Shown: positions 53,740-61,922 of the stretch, piece after piece | How the letters are laid out: the number at the start of each line of letters is the position of its first letter | Numbering within the stretch: position 1 is the stretch's first letter | DNA from: Brachybacterium aquaticum | GTDB taxonomy: Bacteria > Actinomycetota > Actinomycetes > Actinomycetales > Dermabacteraceae | Assembly: GCF_014204755.1 (NCBI RefSeq) | Contig: NZ_JACHLZ010000001.1 | Location: 558,001 to 622,000, forward strand | Reading direction: 5' to 3' | DNA length: 64,000 nt | The notes under the pieces: generated by a model | Seen by the model: the letters and a program-made list of their open reading frames with translations, nothing else | What the model was told of the DNA's origin: nothing | The model's database searches: none | Position numbers and translations under genes: made by a program

Positions 53740-54048
53740 ATGCCCGCTCCTTACCCCCAGGAGTTCCGTGACGACATCGTCCGTGTCGCGAGGAACCGTG
53801 AACCTGGCCAGAAGCTCTCCCAGATCGCGAAGGACTTCGGGATCTCGGAGTCGTGCCTGACGAACTGGATGCGCCAGGCCGATGTCGAGGACGGTGCCCG
53901 TCCCGGCAAGACGCGGGAGGACTCTGCCGAGCTGCGCGATGCGCGCAAGCGGATCCGGCTGCTGGAGCAGGAGAACGAGGTCCTGCGTCGCGCGGCTGCC
54001 TATCTCTCGCAGGCGAATCTGCCGGGAAAAGGCTCTACCCGCTCGTGA
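53740..54048 (+). CDS. IS3-family transposase OrfA
   Basis: The 102-aa helix-turn-helix protein (YPQEFRDDIVRVARNREPG, then KLSQIAKDFGISESCLTNWM) ends in a leucine-zipper-like helix. The ATG at 53740 is used; ATG 53731 is also in frame. OrfA binds the terminal repeats, and by -1 frameshifting near 54027 its frame joins OrfB to give the full transposase. Confidence 0.9.
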   Translation: MPAPYPQEFRDDIVRVARNREPGQKLSQIAKDFGISESCLTNWMRQADVEDGARPGKTREDSAELRDARKRIRLLEQENEVLRRAAAYLSQANLPGKGSTRS

Positions 54049-54905
54049 GCGAGCTCGCTGCTGACGGGATCCCCGTCGCGGTGTCCCTGCGGGTCCTGAA
54101 GCTCTCCCGCCAGCCCTACTACCGCTGGCGGAAACAGCAAGTCACCGAGTCCGAGCTGGTCGAGGCCTATCGAGCAAACGCGCTGTTCGACGCCCACCGC
54201 GACGATCCCGAGTTCGGCTATCGGTTCCTCGCCGGCGAAGCGGAAGCCGCTGGCCAGCGCATGTGTGAGCGAACCGCGTGGCGGATCTGCCGAGACAATC
54301 AGTGGTGGTCCGTGTTCGGCAAGAAGCGGGGGAAGAACGGAAAACGACCCGGACCGCCCGTGCACGACGACCTCGTTCAACGGGACTTCTCCGCGGATGA
54401 CCTCAACGAACTGTGGCTGACGGACATCACCGAGCACTGGACCGACGAGGGCAAGCTCTACCTCTGCGCGATCAAGGACGTGTTCTCCGGCCGGATCGTC
54501 GGATACTCCATCAGCGACCGGATGAAGGCGCGCCTCGCAGTAAACGCCCTGGACAACGCGGTGTCCAGGCGCCGTGACGCCGGCGGCTGCATCGTGCACT
54601 CGGACCGCGGATCTCAGTTCCGGTCACGAAAATTCGTGCACGCCCTGAACCGTCACCGCCTCATCGGTTCGATGGGGAAAGTCGGTGCTGCCGGGGACAA
54701 CGCCGCGATGGAGTCCTTTTTCGCCCTGATCCAGAAGAACGTCCTGAACCGCAGGCGTTGGCGGACCCGAGAAGAGCTGCGGATCGCGATCATCACCTGG
54801 ATCGAGCGGACCTACCACCGCCGACGCCGACAGGCCCGCCTGGGCCGATTGACCCCCATCGAGTACGAAGCCATCATGAACCCGACCGTCAGCCTGGCGG
54901 CCTAA
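54030..54905 (+). CDS. IS3-family transposase OrfB (DDE integrase domain)
   Basis: OrfB lies in the -1 frame of OrfA. It has the HTH_21 region, then an rve integrase core with the catalytic triad: Asp in LWLTDITEH, Asp in IVHSDRGSQF and Glu in NAAMESFFALIQKN. It has no start codon of its own near the junction; the A-AAA-G stretch at 54027-54031 is a fitting slippery site for an OrfAB fusion. No inactivating change is seen. Confidence 0.9.
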   Translation, partial: RLYPLVSELAADGIPVAVSLRVLKLSRQPYYRWRKQQVTESELVEAYRANALFDAHRDDPEFGYRFLAGEAEAAGQRMCERTAWRICRDNQWWSVFGKKRGKNGKRPGPPVHDDLVQRDFSADDLNELWLTDITEHWTDEGKLYLCAIKDVFSGRIVGYSISDRMKARLAVNALDNAVSRRRDAGGCIVHSDRGSQFRSRKFVHALNRHRLIGSMGKVGAAGDNAAMESFFALIQKNVLNRRRWRTREELRIAIITWIERTYHRRRRQARLGRLTPIEYEAIMNPTVSLAA

Positions 54906-54937
54906 CCACAGCTGACACCTGATCGCGCATCAGTCCC

Positions 54938-55224
54938 TTCGGCGTCCAGGACGCGGCCAGGTCGGCGTCCACCCTCGCCTGCAGCACCGGATCCCCCGCG
55001 ACCTTCCGCTGCTGCGGGCGAGCCCGCCGACGCTGCGCTCTGACGTCTGCGGTCACGGCTTGGTAGCCGCGGGTCTTCGTCGAGTTCCGGTGAAGCTCCC
55101 GCGAGATCACCGACGGGCAACGCCCCAGGTGACGGGCGATCCTCCGCACCGACCAGCCCGCTTTCGAGGCCGTCGAGATCTCCGACCTGTCACTGCACGA
55201 CAACCCCACCCGCGCCATCCGCAC
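54938..55224 (-). pseudogene. IS30-family transposase, N-terminal fragment
   Basis: The reading shows the IS30 helix-turn-helix (AGWSVRRIARHLGRCPSVIS) followed by the TADVRAQRRRARPQQRKVAGDP linker region in part, up to DADLAASWTPK. It then runs into the IS3 right end. The integrase domain is missing, so the IS3 insertion or a later deletion removed it. Confidence 0.7.
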
Positions 55225-55359
55225 ACTCCACCGATCAGACCCCCGCCGACCGGGAGTGTTGCTTCGACGCTATGACACCACCAACCGACAGTCATCTCTT
55301 GCCGATTTACATTCAGCCGACGACCTGAATGAAGCCAGCAGCCGAATGCACTCGACGGT

Positions 55360-56502
55360 CTACGTCGAAGTCGTGGTCTGGTCCAGGTCTCGGCGTCCCT
55401 TGCGGAGCCCGATTTCGTAGGCTGTAAAGGAAATGAGCGTCAGTGCGATTAACGGCAGCACGAACCACGCCATGGCTACGGTGAATCCCTCCAGTGCATC
55501 GTGCGCTGTGGCAGCCAGCACAAGGTATCCGGTGTAGGCGGCGTACAAAACCACGAACAAGCCGCCCTCCCAACGCGCCACCGCGAAGCCCGTGAACGCG
55601 ATCGGCAGTAGTGCCACTGCGGCCGCCAGCATTACTGGGATATCGAAGGCCACTGCGGCGCCGGATACGGGAATGCCCTCAAGAGAGATGACCGCGGTTA
55701 GTCCTAGCACTACCCCTATGTTGAAGATATTGCTGCCGACCACGTTGCCCACCGCTAGGTCCCGTTCACCGCGACGCACGGCAATGATGGACGTCGCCAG
55801 CTCGGGCAGCGATGTCCCGACAGCCACAACGGTCAGTCCGACCACGAGGCTGCTTACGCCCAACGTGGTGGCTATGTTCACTGCTCCTTCCACGAGCAGC
55901 GTGGCACCGGCGACCAGCAACGCGACCCCCAGCAGCACAAAGAAGAGCGACCTGCTGACCGAGGCGCCTAGCGCAGCCCCTCCCTCGTCGGCTGGATCGA
56001 TGGTTGCCGAATCTCCTGTCCCTTCCCGGGCATTCACCGCGGTCTTGGCGTCCCGCCGACTAATCACCACGGACATTATGGTGTGGACCACCACACCGAA
56101 AAATAGTATCAGCCCGTCCACCGCACTGATCCTCCCATCCCGGGACACAAGGAGCAGTAGAACTGACAAGACGACCATCAGGGGCAGGTCAAAGCGGATC
56201 AGCCTCCGCTTTACAGCGAGGGGAACGACCAGCGCGGACAGTCCCAGGATGAGCAGGACATTAATGATGTTGCTGCCAACCGCATTGCCCACGGCAACCC
56301 CCGGTTCATCACGCAGTACAGCACCGACGCTCACTGCGAACTCTGGTGCCGACGTCGCCGCTGACACTACGGTGAGACCGATCACCAATGACGAAATCCC
56401 GAAACGTCCGGCCAGTGCTGACGCCCCACGCACCAAAAATTCCCCACCCAAGACCAGCAGCACCAGTCCGGCCACGATCCGTCCAATATCAAGCGCATCC
56501 AT
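55360..56502 (-). CDS. CaCA-family Na+/Ca2+ exchanger (CaxA/YrbG type)
   Basis: The 380-aa protein has two homologous five-helix halves. The alpha-1 motif is SAATSAPEF ... GNAVGSNI near residue 55-85, and the alpha-2 motif is AVGTSLPELATSI ... GNVVGSNIFN near 245-275. A hydrophilic loop between the halves (about 165-185) is acidic. It exchanges Ca2+ for Na+ or H+ at the membrane. Its codon use is clearly less GC-biased than the neighbours', and it lies between IS remnants, so it was probably acquired. A start at ATG 56523 is possible. Confidence 0.92.
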   Translation of the reverse strand: MDALDIGRIVAGLVLLVLGGEFLVRGASALAGRFGISSLVIGLTVVSAATSAPEFAVSVGAVLRDEPGVAVGNAVGSNIINVLLILGLSALVVPLAVKRRLIRFDLPLMVVLSVLLLLVSRDGRISAVDGLILFFGVVVHTIMSVVISRRDAKTAVNAREGTGDSATIDPADEGGAALGASVSRSLFFVLLGVALLVAGATLLVEGAVNIATTLGVSSLVVGLTVVAVGTSLPELATSIIAVRRGERDLAVGNVVGSNIFNIGVVLGLTAVISLEGIPVSGAAVAFDIPVMLAAAVALLPIAFTGFAVARWEGGLFVVLYAAYTGYLVLAATAHDALEGFTVAMAWFVLPLIALTLISFTAYEIGLRKGRRDLDQTTTST

Positions 56503-56564
56503 GAGTAGGAGTGTACGGACCACAGTTCAGGCCCTGCCACGAGCACCCGTTGACCTCGAGATTT

Positions 56565-57979
56565 CGGTCAAGTCCCGGGAAGTGGTGTAGCGATCCTTCG
56601 TTTGGGGGTCAGGCGGTCAGGGCGGGCAGAGAGCTTGTGGTGACCTCCTCGGTGCTGGTTTCGGGGACGACGGTGAGGCGGCACCGGGCGAGGACGTCCA
56701 GGCCGAGATAGCGGCGTCCTTCGGCCCACTCATCGGTCTGTTCGGCCAGGACCGCGCCGACGAGGCGGACGATCGCCTCGCGGGTCGGGAAGATGCCGAC
56801 GGAGTCCGTGCGGCGGCGGATCTCCTTGTTCAGCCGTTCGGTGGGGTTGTTCGACCAGATCTGGACCCACACGTCCTTGGGGAACGCCGTGAACGCGAGC
56901 AGGTCTGCGCGGGCGGCATCGAGGTGCTCGGCCACGGCCGGGAGCTTCTCGCTGACGTAGTCCAGCAGCCGCTCGAACTGCGCGTTCACGGCTGCTGCGT
57001 CGGGCTGGTCATAGACGCTGTGCAGCATCGCTTTCACCGCCGGCCACATGCTCTTGGGGGTCACGGCCATGAGGTTCGCGGCGTAGTGGGTGCGGCACCG
57101 CTGCCAGGCCGCGCCAGGCAGGTGCGCAGCGATCGCCTCGACTAGGCCGGCGTGCGCGTCGCTGGTGACCAGACGGACTCCGGCGAGGCCGCGGGCGACG
57201 AGGTCGGCGAAGAAGCTGTTCCAGGCCGCTCCGGTCTCGCTGGTCGCGACCCGCATGCCGAGGACTTCGCGGTGCCCGTCTGCGTTGACGCCGGTGGCGA
57301 GCAGGACGACGGCGTTGATCACGCGCCCGCCCTCGCGGACTTTCATCGTCAGCGCGTCAGCGGAGACGAACGTGAACGGCCCAGCCTCGTCCAGGGGACG
57401 GTGGCGGAACTGCTCGACATGCTCGTCCAACCACTCCGCCATCCTGCTGACCTGCGACTTCGAAAGACTGTGGATGCCCAGGGTCTTCACGAGCTTGTCC
57501 ATGCGGCGGGTGGAGACACCGGCGAGGTAGCAGTCCGCGACGACCGTGATCAGGGCGGATTCGGCGCGCTTGCGTCGCTCGAGCAGCCAGTCGGGGAAGT
57601 AGGTGCCGGTGCGGAGCTTGGGGACCGCGACGTCGATCGTGCCGACGCGGGTGTCGAGGTCGCGGTGGCGGTAGCCGTTGCGCTGCGCGACCCGGCCGCT
57701 GCTGGGGCGGCCGTACTCCGCGCCGGCAACGGCATCAGCGTCCGCGGAGAGCAGGGTATTGATCACGTCCTGGAGCAGGCTGCGCATCAGATCCGGGGAC
57801 GCTTCAGCCAGGGCTTCACCGAGCAGGCCGGAAGGGTCGACAATATGGGGTGCGGTCATCGTGATGACTCCGTTCGAGAGTGCTGTGAGAGGTTCACTCG
57901 AAGGATCACACGGTGGCCGCGTCCACGTCCGGGACGATCACAGGGCCACCGCGCTACACCACTATGCGGGACTCAACTG
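56565..57979 (-). mobile_element. IS256-family insertion sequence
   Basis: One transposase gene lies between imperfect inverted ends: CGGTCAAGTCCCG then AGTGGTGTAG at 56565-56590, matched by CTACACCACT then CGGGACTCAACTG at 57954-57979 (20 of 26). No 8-bp target duplication is apparent. A second inverted pair, GATCCTTCG/CGAAGGATC (56592-56600, 57899-57907), lies inside; the true tips could be there instead. The right end stops 12 bases before the next gene. Confidence 0.75.
56609..57859 (-). CDS. IS256-family (mutator-type) transposase
   Basis: The 416-aa protein is complete. It has the family segments RNGYRHRDLDTRVGTIDVAVP, the DDE core with FVSADALTMKVRE, LVTSDAHAGLVEAI and WSNNPTERLNKEIRRRT (the catalytic Glu). 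It appears functional. Confidence 0.95.
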   Translation of the reverse strand: MTAPHIVDPSGLLGEALAEASPDLMRSLLQDVINTLLSADADAVAGAEYGRPSSGRVAQRNGYRHRDLDTRVGTIDVAVPKLRTGTYFPDWLLERRKRAESALITVVADCYLAGVSTRRMDKLVKTLGIHSLSKSQVSRMAEWLDEHVEQFRHRPLDEAGPFTFVSADALTMKVREGGRVINAVVLLATGVNADGHREVLGMRVATSETGAAWNSFFADLVARGLAGVRLVTSDAHAGLVEAIAAHLPGAAWQRCRTHYAANLMAVTPKSMWPAVKAMLHSVYDQPDAAAVNAQFERLLDYVSEKLPAVAEHLDAARADLLAFTAFPKDVWVQIWSNNPTERLNKEIRRRTDSVGIFPTREAIVRLVGAVLAEQTDEWAEGRRYLGLDVLARCRLTVVPETSTEEVTTSSLPALTA

Positions 57980-57991
57980 AGAGGACATGCC

Positions 57992-58345
57992 ATGGCAACG
58001 AAGGACGAGAAGAACCTCGCGCAGGTGATCGACAAGATCGGGTCGATGGACGAGCCCGTGCGGTCGCTCGTGCAGCGGGTTCACGAGATCATCGTGGCCG
58101 CCGCCCCCGACCTGAAGCCGCGGATCTGGTACGGCATGCCCGCCTACGCGCGCTCGGCGAGCACACCGGCACTGGTGACGCTGCGCAACGACGAACGGGT
58201 CAACCTCGCTCTCACCGAGAAGGTCGAGCTCGTCCCGGCCGGCGGCGTCGACGGCACGCTGATGCCCGCCGCGTGGTACCTGGATGAGCTCGACGCGGCC
58301 GCCGAGAAGCGCATCACCGAGATCGTGAGGGCCGTGGTCGGATGA
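57992..58345 (+). CDS. DUF1801 (YdhG-like) protein
   Basis: The 117-aa protein has the conserved WYGMPAYAR segment and the C-terminal helix (LDAAAEKRITEIVRAVVG) of the small DUF1801/YdhG family, linked to iron-protein folding in Bacillus (Fra). ATG 57992 is just 12 bases outside the IS256 end, so its native promoter has been separated from it and transcription may come from the IS. Confidence 0.85.
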   Translation: MATKDEKNLAQVIDKIGSMDEPVRSLVQRVHEIIVAAAPDLKPRIWYGMPAYARSASTPALVTLRNDERVNLALTEKVELVPAGGVDGTLMPAAWYLDELDAAAEKRITEIVRAVVG

Positions 58346-59246
58346 CCATGAGGGTGCGGGGCGGGCTGCACCTTGCCCGTCCCGCACCCCGCTGGCAGCC
58401 CGCCCTGGCAGCGGCACTGGGCAATCGTTCGGGCTCGCGTCGGCGCCATCCCTGCAGGGCGAGCCCCTGCTCCGGCCACTCCCGTCCGTCCGCCTGCGCA
58501 GCGACCATGCGGGCGAACAGCGCCGGATCCTCCGCGCTCCACGGATGGTGCACGCCGGGTGCCACCCGGGTCCGCGTCTGCGGCAGGGCGGCGCGCAACG
58601 GGGCGAAGGCGCGCTGGATCGAGGGAGAATCATGCTCGGCGGCGACGGCGAGGACCAGCCCGTCGAACGCGTAGCCGTCAGGCGGCAGCGCATGCCCCGC
58701 CACCTCGTCGAACATCGCGCGGTTCGAGGCGGGGCTCGGCCGCACCGCCGTCGTGACGAACAGGTCGCGCGCGTCGGCCGGGATCCGGAAGAGCGGCGCC
58801 TGCGCCGCCCAGTACCAGCGCCGGTGCCAGAGGGGGACCTGGGGGCCGACGAGCATCCGCTCCCGGCGCGAGTAGCCGAGCAGCGCTGAGCCCCTGATCG
58901 TGCAGGAGTGCACGAGCTGGGGATGGCGGTGGAGCAGATGCATGGCCACGAACCCGCCGAGCGACAGTCCGACCACGTGCGCCCGGCCGGAGAGCGCCCG
59001 CTCCCGGAGGAGGGCCGCGAGGTCGTCGGCCGCGCCGTCCAGCCCCCGCCAGGCCTCGCGATACCGCTCCCCGTAGCCGGGAAGGTCGGGAGTGAGCGTG
59101 TGCCGGCCGGGCAGATTCTCGACGACCCCGATCCAGGTCCATGCCCCGGAGCTGCCACCGTGGACGAACACGATCGTCTCGCCCTCGCGCGGGCCATGCT
59201 CGAGAGGGAACTGTTCGTGCAGGGCGGAGTGCGCCGAGGTGCTCAT
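58314..59246 (-). CDS. Alpha/beta hydrolase
   Basis: The 310-aa protein has the oxyanion motif FVHGGSSGAWTW (residues 27-38), the nucleophile elbow GLSLGGFV near 93-100, and a late catalytic-His region GVHHPW near 230. The last 45 residues are Arg/Pro/Ala-rich and unlike an alpha/beta hydrolase end, and they overlap the convergent DUF1801 gene by 32 bases; a frameshift or stop-codon loss may have lengthened it. It overlaps the padR-type stop and is co-transcribed behind it. Confidence 0.85.
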   Translation of the reverse strand: MSTSAHSALHEQFPLEHGPREGETIVFVHGGSSGAWTWIGVVENLPGRHTLTPDLPGYGERYREAWRGLDGAADDLAALLRERALSGRAHVVGLSLGGFVAMHLLHRHPQLVHSCTIRGSALLGYSRRERMLVGPQVPLWHRRWYWAAQAPLFRIPADARDLFVTTAVRPSPASNRAMFDEVAGHALPPDGYAFDGLVLAVAAEHDSPSIQRAFAPLRAALPQTRTRVAPGVHHPWSAEDPALFARMVAAQADGREWPEQGLALQGWRRREPERLPSAAARAGCQRGAGRARCSPPRTLMVIRPRPSRSR

Positions 59247-59797
59247 GGGGTCTGCTCCTGGTCATGGAAGGGGGTCGGCAGGTCGAGGCGGTCCCGCAGC
59301 TCGTCGAGCCAGGCGATCTCGGCCCGGGCGTGCTGGACGCCGTTCTGGCGGGTGGCAACGCGGAGCTCGTGGCCGAGTCCCGAGCCCTGGATCTCGATCG
59401 CGGAGAGGCGTTCGAGGGTCTCCTCGGCCTGGGCCCGACGCTCCTCCAAAAGGCGCGCGACCCCGTCGGCCCCGAGCTGCTCGGCGAAGAAGAGGCGGGC
59501 CAGGAACGGCTCCTTGGACTGCTCGGGCTCGAGCGGCGAATCCAGCCACTCCCGCAGCTCCGCCTCGCCGGCTGCGGTGGGGGAGTGCAGCTTGCGATCG
59601 GGCCGTCCGTCCTGCGAGATCGTCTCGGTCTCGATCGCCCCGGGCTCCTCCAGGCGCGCCAGGGTGCGGTAGATCTGCGAGCGATCGGCATGCCAGAAGT
59701 GGGCGACGGAGCCTGCGAAGGCGCGACCGAGGTCGTAGCCGCTCATGGGCTGGAGGGACAGAAGGCCGAGGATCGCGTGCTGGAGGTCCATGGCCAT
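59243..59797 (-). CDS. PadR family transcriptional regulator
   Basis: The 184-aa protein has the PadR winged helix (AILGLLSLQPMSGYDLGRAF, then SQIYRTLARLEEPGAIE) and a C-terminal dimerisation helix region of the Vir_act_alpha_C type. It starts at ATG 59797, just downstream of its -10 box, with the longer upstream reading lying in the promoter. It likely represses its own operon with the hydrolase gene that follows. Confidence 0.92.
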   Translation of the reverse strand: MAMDLQHAILGLLSLQPMSGYDLGRAFAGSVAHFWHADRSQIYRTLARLEEPGAIETETISQDGRPDRKLHSPTAAGEAELREWLDSPLEPEQSKEPFLARLFFAEQLGADGVARLLEERRAQAEETLERLSAIEIQGSGLGHELRVATRQNGVQHARAEIAWLDELRDRLDLPTPFHDQEQTP

Positions 59798-59808
59798 AGG
59801 GCACTGCG

Positions 59809-59839
59809 CACCTATAGGCAAAGTCACCTATGTGTGAAA
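59809..59839 (-). promoter_or_regulatory. padR promoter with CACCTAT repeats
   Basis: On the minus strand TTTCAC (59839-59834), a 17-base spacer and TATAGG (59816-59811) form a promoter that would start at about 59803, just before the ATG. CACCTAT occurs twice on the plus strand (59809-59815, 59825-59831), overlapping the -10 and the spacer, as expected for an autorepressor site. Confidence 0.5.
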
Positions 59840-59870
59840 GCGGGTGCCCGGTGCCGGACCGACGGACGGC

Positions 59871-60527
59871 TCAGTCGATCGCGTCGCCGGCGAGGGCCGT
59901 GGCGGCCAGGCGCTCCTCCTCGCTGACTTCCCACACCTCGTGCGCCGCGTGGAGCGCGAGCAGGATGATGAGGCAGCCGAGGATCAGGTCCGGCCACCCC
60001 GAGCCGGTCCAGGCGGTGACCCATGCCATCGCGATGACCGCGAGGTTCACCAGCACGTCGTTGCGGGCGGAGAGGAACGCCGCCCGCCCGAGGGAGCCGC
60101 CGTGCCGGCGCACCCGGGAGATGATCAGGGCGCTCGCGCCATTGACGACGACCGCGCCGAGGGAGGCGAGGACGACGGGGAGCACGTCGGGCGCCACCGG
60201 ATCGGTGACGCGCTGCACCGCCTCCCAGGCGGCGAGGCCCGCGGGCACGAGGATCACCACCGCCATGACCTTGCCCATCACCGCCCGCTTCGCCAGCGCC
60301 CAGCCGAGCGCGACGAAGATCAGGAGGTTGATCGCGGTGTCCTCGAGGAAGTCCGCGCTGTCCGCGAGCAGCGCCACCGATCCGGCGCCGAGGGCGACGG
60401 TGAACTCGACGAAGAAGTAGGCGAAGTTCAGCACCGCGACCGTGAGCACGGCGCGCTTGACCAGGTATGGGGCGAAGTTGCTGGTCGGCTCTTCGGTGCC
60501 GGTGGTGTCCCTGGACGAGTTGCTCAT
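59871..60527 (-). CDS. Cation diffusion facilitator-like transporter
   Basis: The 218-aa protein has six hydrophobic segments. The metal-site pattern DSADFLED in helix 2 and ARNDVLVN in helix 5 matches a CDF subgroup in which His is replaced. The usual C-terminal cytoplasmic domain is largely missing, so the protein is short. Divalent metal export is the likely role. Confidence 0.82.
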   Translation of the reverse strand: MSNSSRDTTGTEEPTSNFAPYLVKRAVLTVAVLNFAYFFVEFTVALGAGSVALLADSADFLEDTAINLLIFVALGWALAKRAVMGKVMAVVILVPAGLAAWEAVQRVTDPVAPDVLPVVLASLGAVVVNGASALIISRVRRHGGSLGRAAFLSARNDVLVNLAVIAMAWVTAWTGSGWPDLILGCLIILLALHAAHEVWEVSEEERLAATALAGDAID

Positions 60528-60628
60528 CGTGGACCACGGTAGTCGTCGCGCGGATCGCCGCCTCGGGACCGGTGCGTCCCATGCCACCGCGGACTATTCT
60601 CGGACTCCGAAGCAACGGAGGCATCGCG

Positions 60629-60802
60629 ATGAACACAGCACGTGAGAAGCCCATCCACGACCATGCTCCACGCCCTGGGGAGGAGATCCCCCTCCCCGAT
60701 CTCGAGGAGGACGAGACGGTCCCGCCCCGTCCCGAGGAGGAGATCGCCGACCGGTTCCGCGACGGACCGGAGGCGACGGGCCTGCCGGGTCCCTCCGACT
60801 GA
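60629..60802 (+). CDS. Small acidic protein
   Basis: The 57-aa protein is rich in Pro, Glu and Asp (EEIPLPDLEEDETVPPRPEE) and likely disordered. An ACGGAGG ribosome-binding site seven bases before the ATG and a TATTCT box at 60595-60600 support expression. No family is recognised. Confidence 0.6.
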   Translation: MNTAREKPIHDHAPRPGEEIPLPDLEEDETVPPRPEEEIADRFRDGPEATGLPGPSD

Positions 60803-60918
60803 CCGGATCGCCGCGCTCGGCGCTCCCGGAATGCGCGGTGCTCGGCGCTCCCGGAACCCTGGGAGTTCGTCGCCTCACGCCGCGCCCGCCTGAGATCCCC
60901 TTCCGTGCGGGCCCGATC

Positions 60919-60924
60919 TAGGCT
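60919..60924 (+). promoter_or_regulatory. -10 box of ctaB (leaderless type)
   Basis: TAGGCT ends seven bases before the ATG at 60932. Confidence 0.4.
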
Positions 60925-60931
60925 GAACACC

Positions 60932-61837
60932 ATGGCGACACGGAGTGCGGGCGGCCCGCGAGCGAGCAGCAGCGGTTCCCGTCTCGGCCTCTACATCGAC
61001 GCGATCAAGCCCGGCATCACCGTGAGCAACACGGCCACCGCCGCCGCGGCCTACGTCTTCGCCGCCCAGCCCTTCAGCCTGGCGACCTTCCTCGGCCTGC
61101 TCCTGGGGACCGCGCTCGTCATCGCGTCCGCCTGCGTGGTCAACAACCACGTGGACCGCGACATCGACGCGAAGATGGCACGCACCGCTCACCGCGGCCA
61201 GGCCACCGGGCAGATCGGGGCGACCGCGAGCTTCGTCTACGCCGCGGCGCTCGGGGTGCTGGGCCTCCTGGTCCTGCTGCTGCTCACCACCCCGGCCGCC
61301 GCTATCACCGGCGTGGTCGCGTGGCTGCTCTACGCGGTCGTGTACACCCTCGCCAAGCACCGCACCCCGCACGCCGCCCTCATCGGCAACGTCCCCGGCG
61401 CCCTGCCGCCTGTCGCCGGCGTGCTCGCCGCCCCCACTCCGCGTCCGGCCGACGCGATCGCCCTGTTCGCGCTGCTCGTCGCCTGGCAGGTCGTCCACTT
61501 CTACGCCATCTCCATCCGGCGCCGCGACGACTACGCCGCGGCCGATGTGCCCGTCGCCGCCCTCGCCTACGGCGTCACCCACACCAAGCGCCTCGTCCTC
61601 GCCGGCGCCGTCGTCTTCCTCCTCGCCGCCCTCGGGCTCGGCGCCTTCGGCTCGGCGGGCCCGGTCGCCACGGCCGTCCTCGCGATCTGCGCCCTGGTCA
61701 TGCTGTTCACTGCCGCACGCGGACAGCGCAAGGACGTGGACGCGACCGCGTGGGCGAGCGACGTGTTCGGCCAGACGCTCGTGGTGATCCTCGTGCTCTG
61801 CGCCGTGCTCGTGCTGGGACCGCTCGAGCGGCTGTGA
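60932..61837 (+). CDS. ctaB: Protoheme IX farnesyltransferase (heme O synthase)
   Basis: The 301-aa UbiA-family membrane protein has nine hydrophobic segments. The first Asp-rich motif is NNHVDRDIDAKMARTAHR (near residue 70), and the second conserved loop is WQVVHFYAISIRRRDDYAAADVP. It farnesylates heme b for cytochrome oxidase. It stands away from ctaA and cox genes, so it may be a second copy; PR-rich UbiA relatives are an alternative. Confidence 0.9.
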   Translation: MATRSAGGPRASSSGSRLGLYIDAIKPGITVSNTATAAAAYVFAAQPFSLATFLGLLLGTALVIASACVVNNHVDRDIDAKMARTAHRGQATGQIGATASFVYAAALGVLGLLVLLLLTTPAAAITGVVAWLLYAVVYTLAKHRTPHAALIGNVPGALPPVAGVLAAPTPRPADAIALFALLVAWQVVHFYAISIRRRDDYAAADVPVAALAYGVTHTKRLVLAGAVVFLLAALGLGAFGSAGPVATAVLAICALVMLFTAARGQRKDVDATAWASDVFGQTLVVILVLCAVLVLGPLERL

Positions 61838-61922
61838 TCTGCTCCGGTCCGTCCGCGACGCCGCACCTCACCACCCGAGGACGGCTCGAGGCAGGAAGCC
61901 TGGCCCGGACGACCTCGCGGGG

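Larger units (their letters stand above)
53670..54937 (+). mobile_element. IS3-family insertion sequence, complete
   Basis: The element is 1,268 bp with 25-bp terminal inverted repeats: GGGACTGATGCGCG at 53670 and its inverse at 54937, matching at 22 of 25 positions (mismatches at three adjacent bases). Both frames of the transposase are intact. No target duplication is visible: the left neighbour is an IS5-type remnant and the right neighbour an IS30 remnant, so the flanks are not two halves of one target. Confidence 0.85.
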
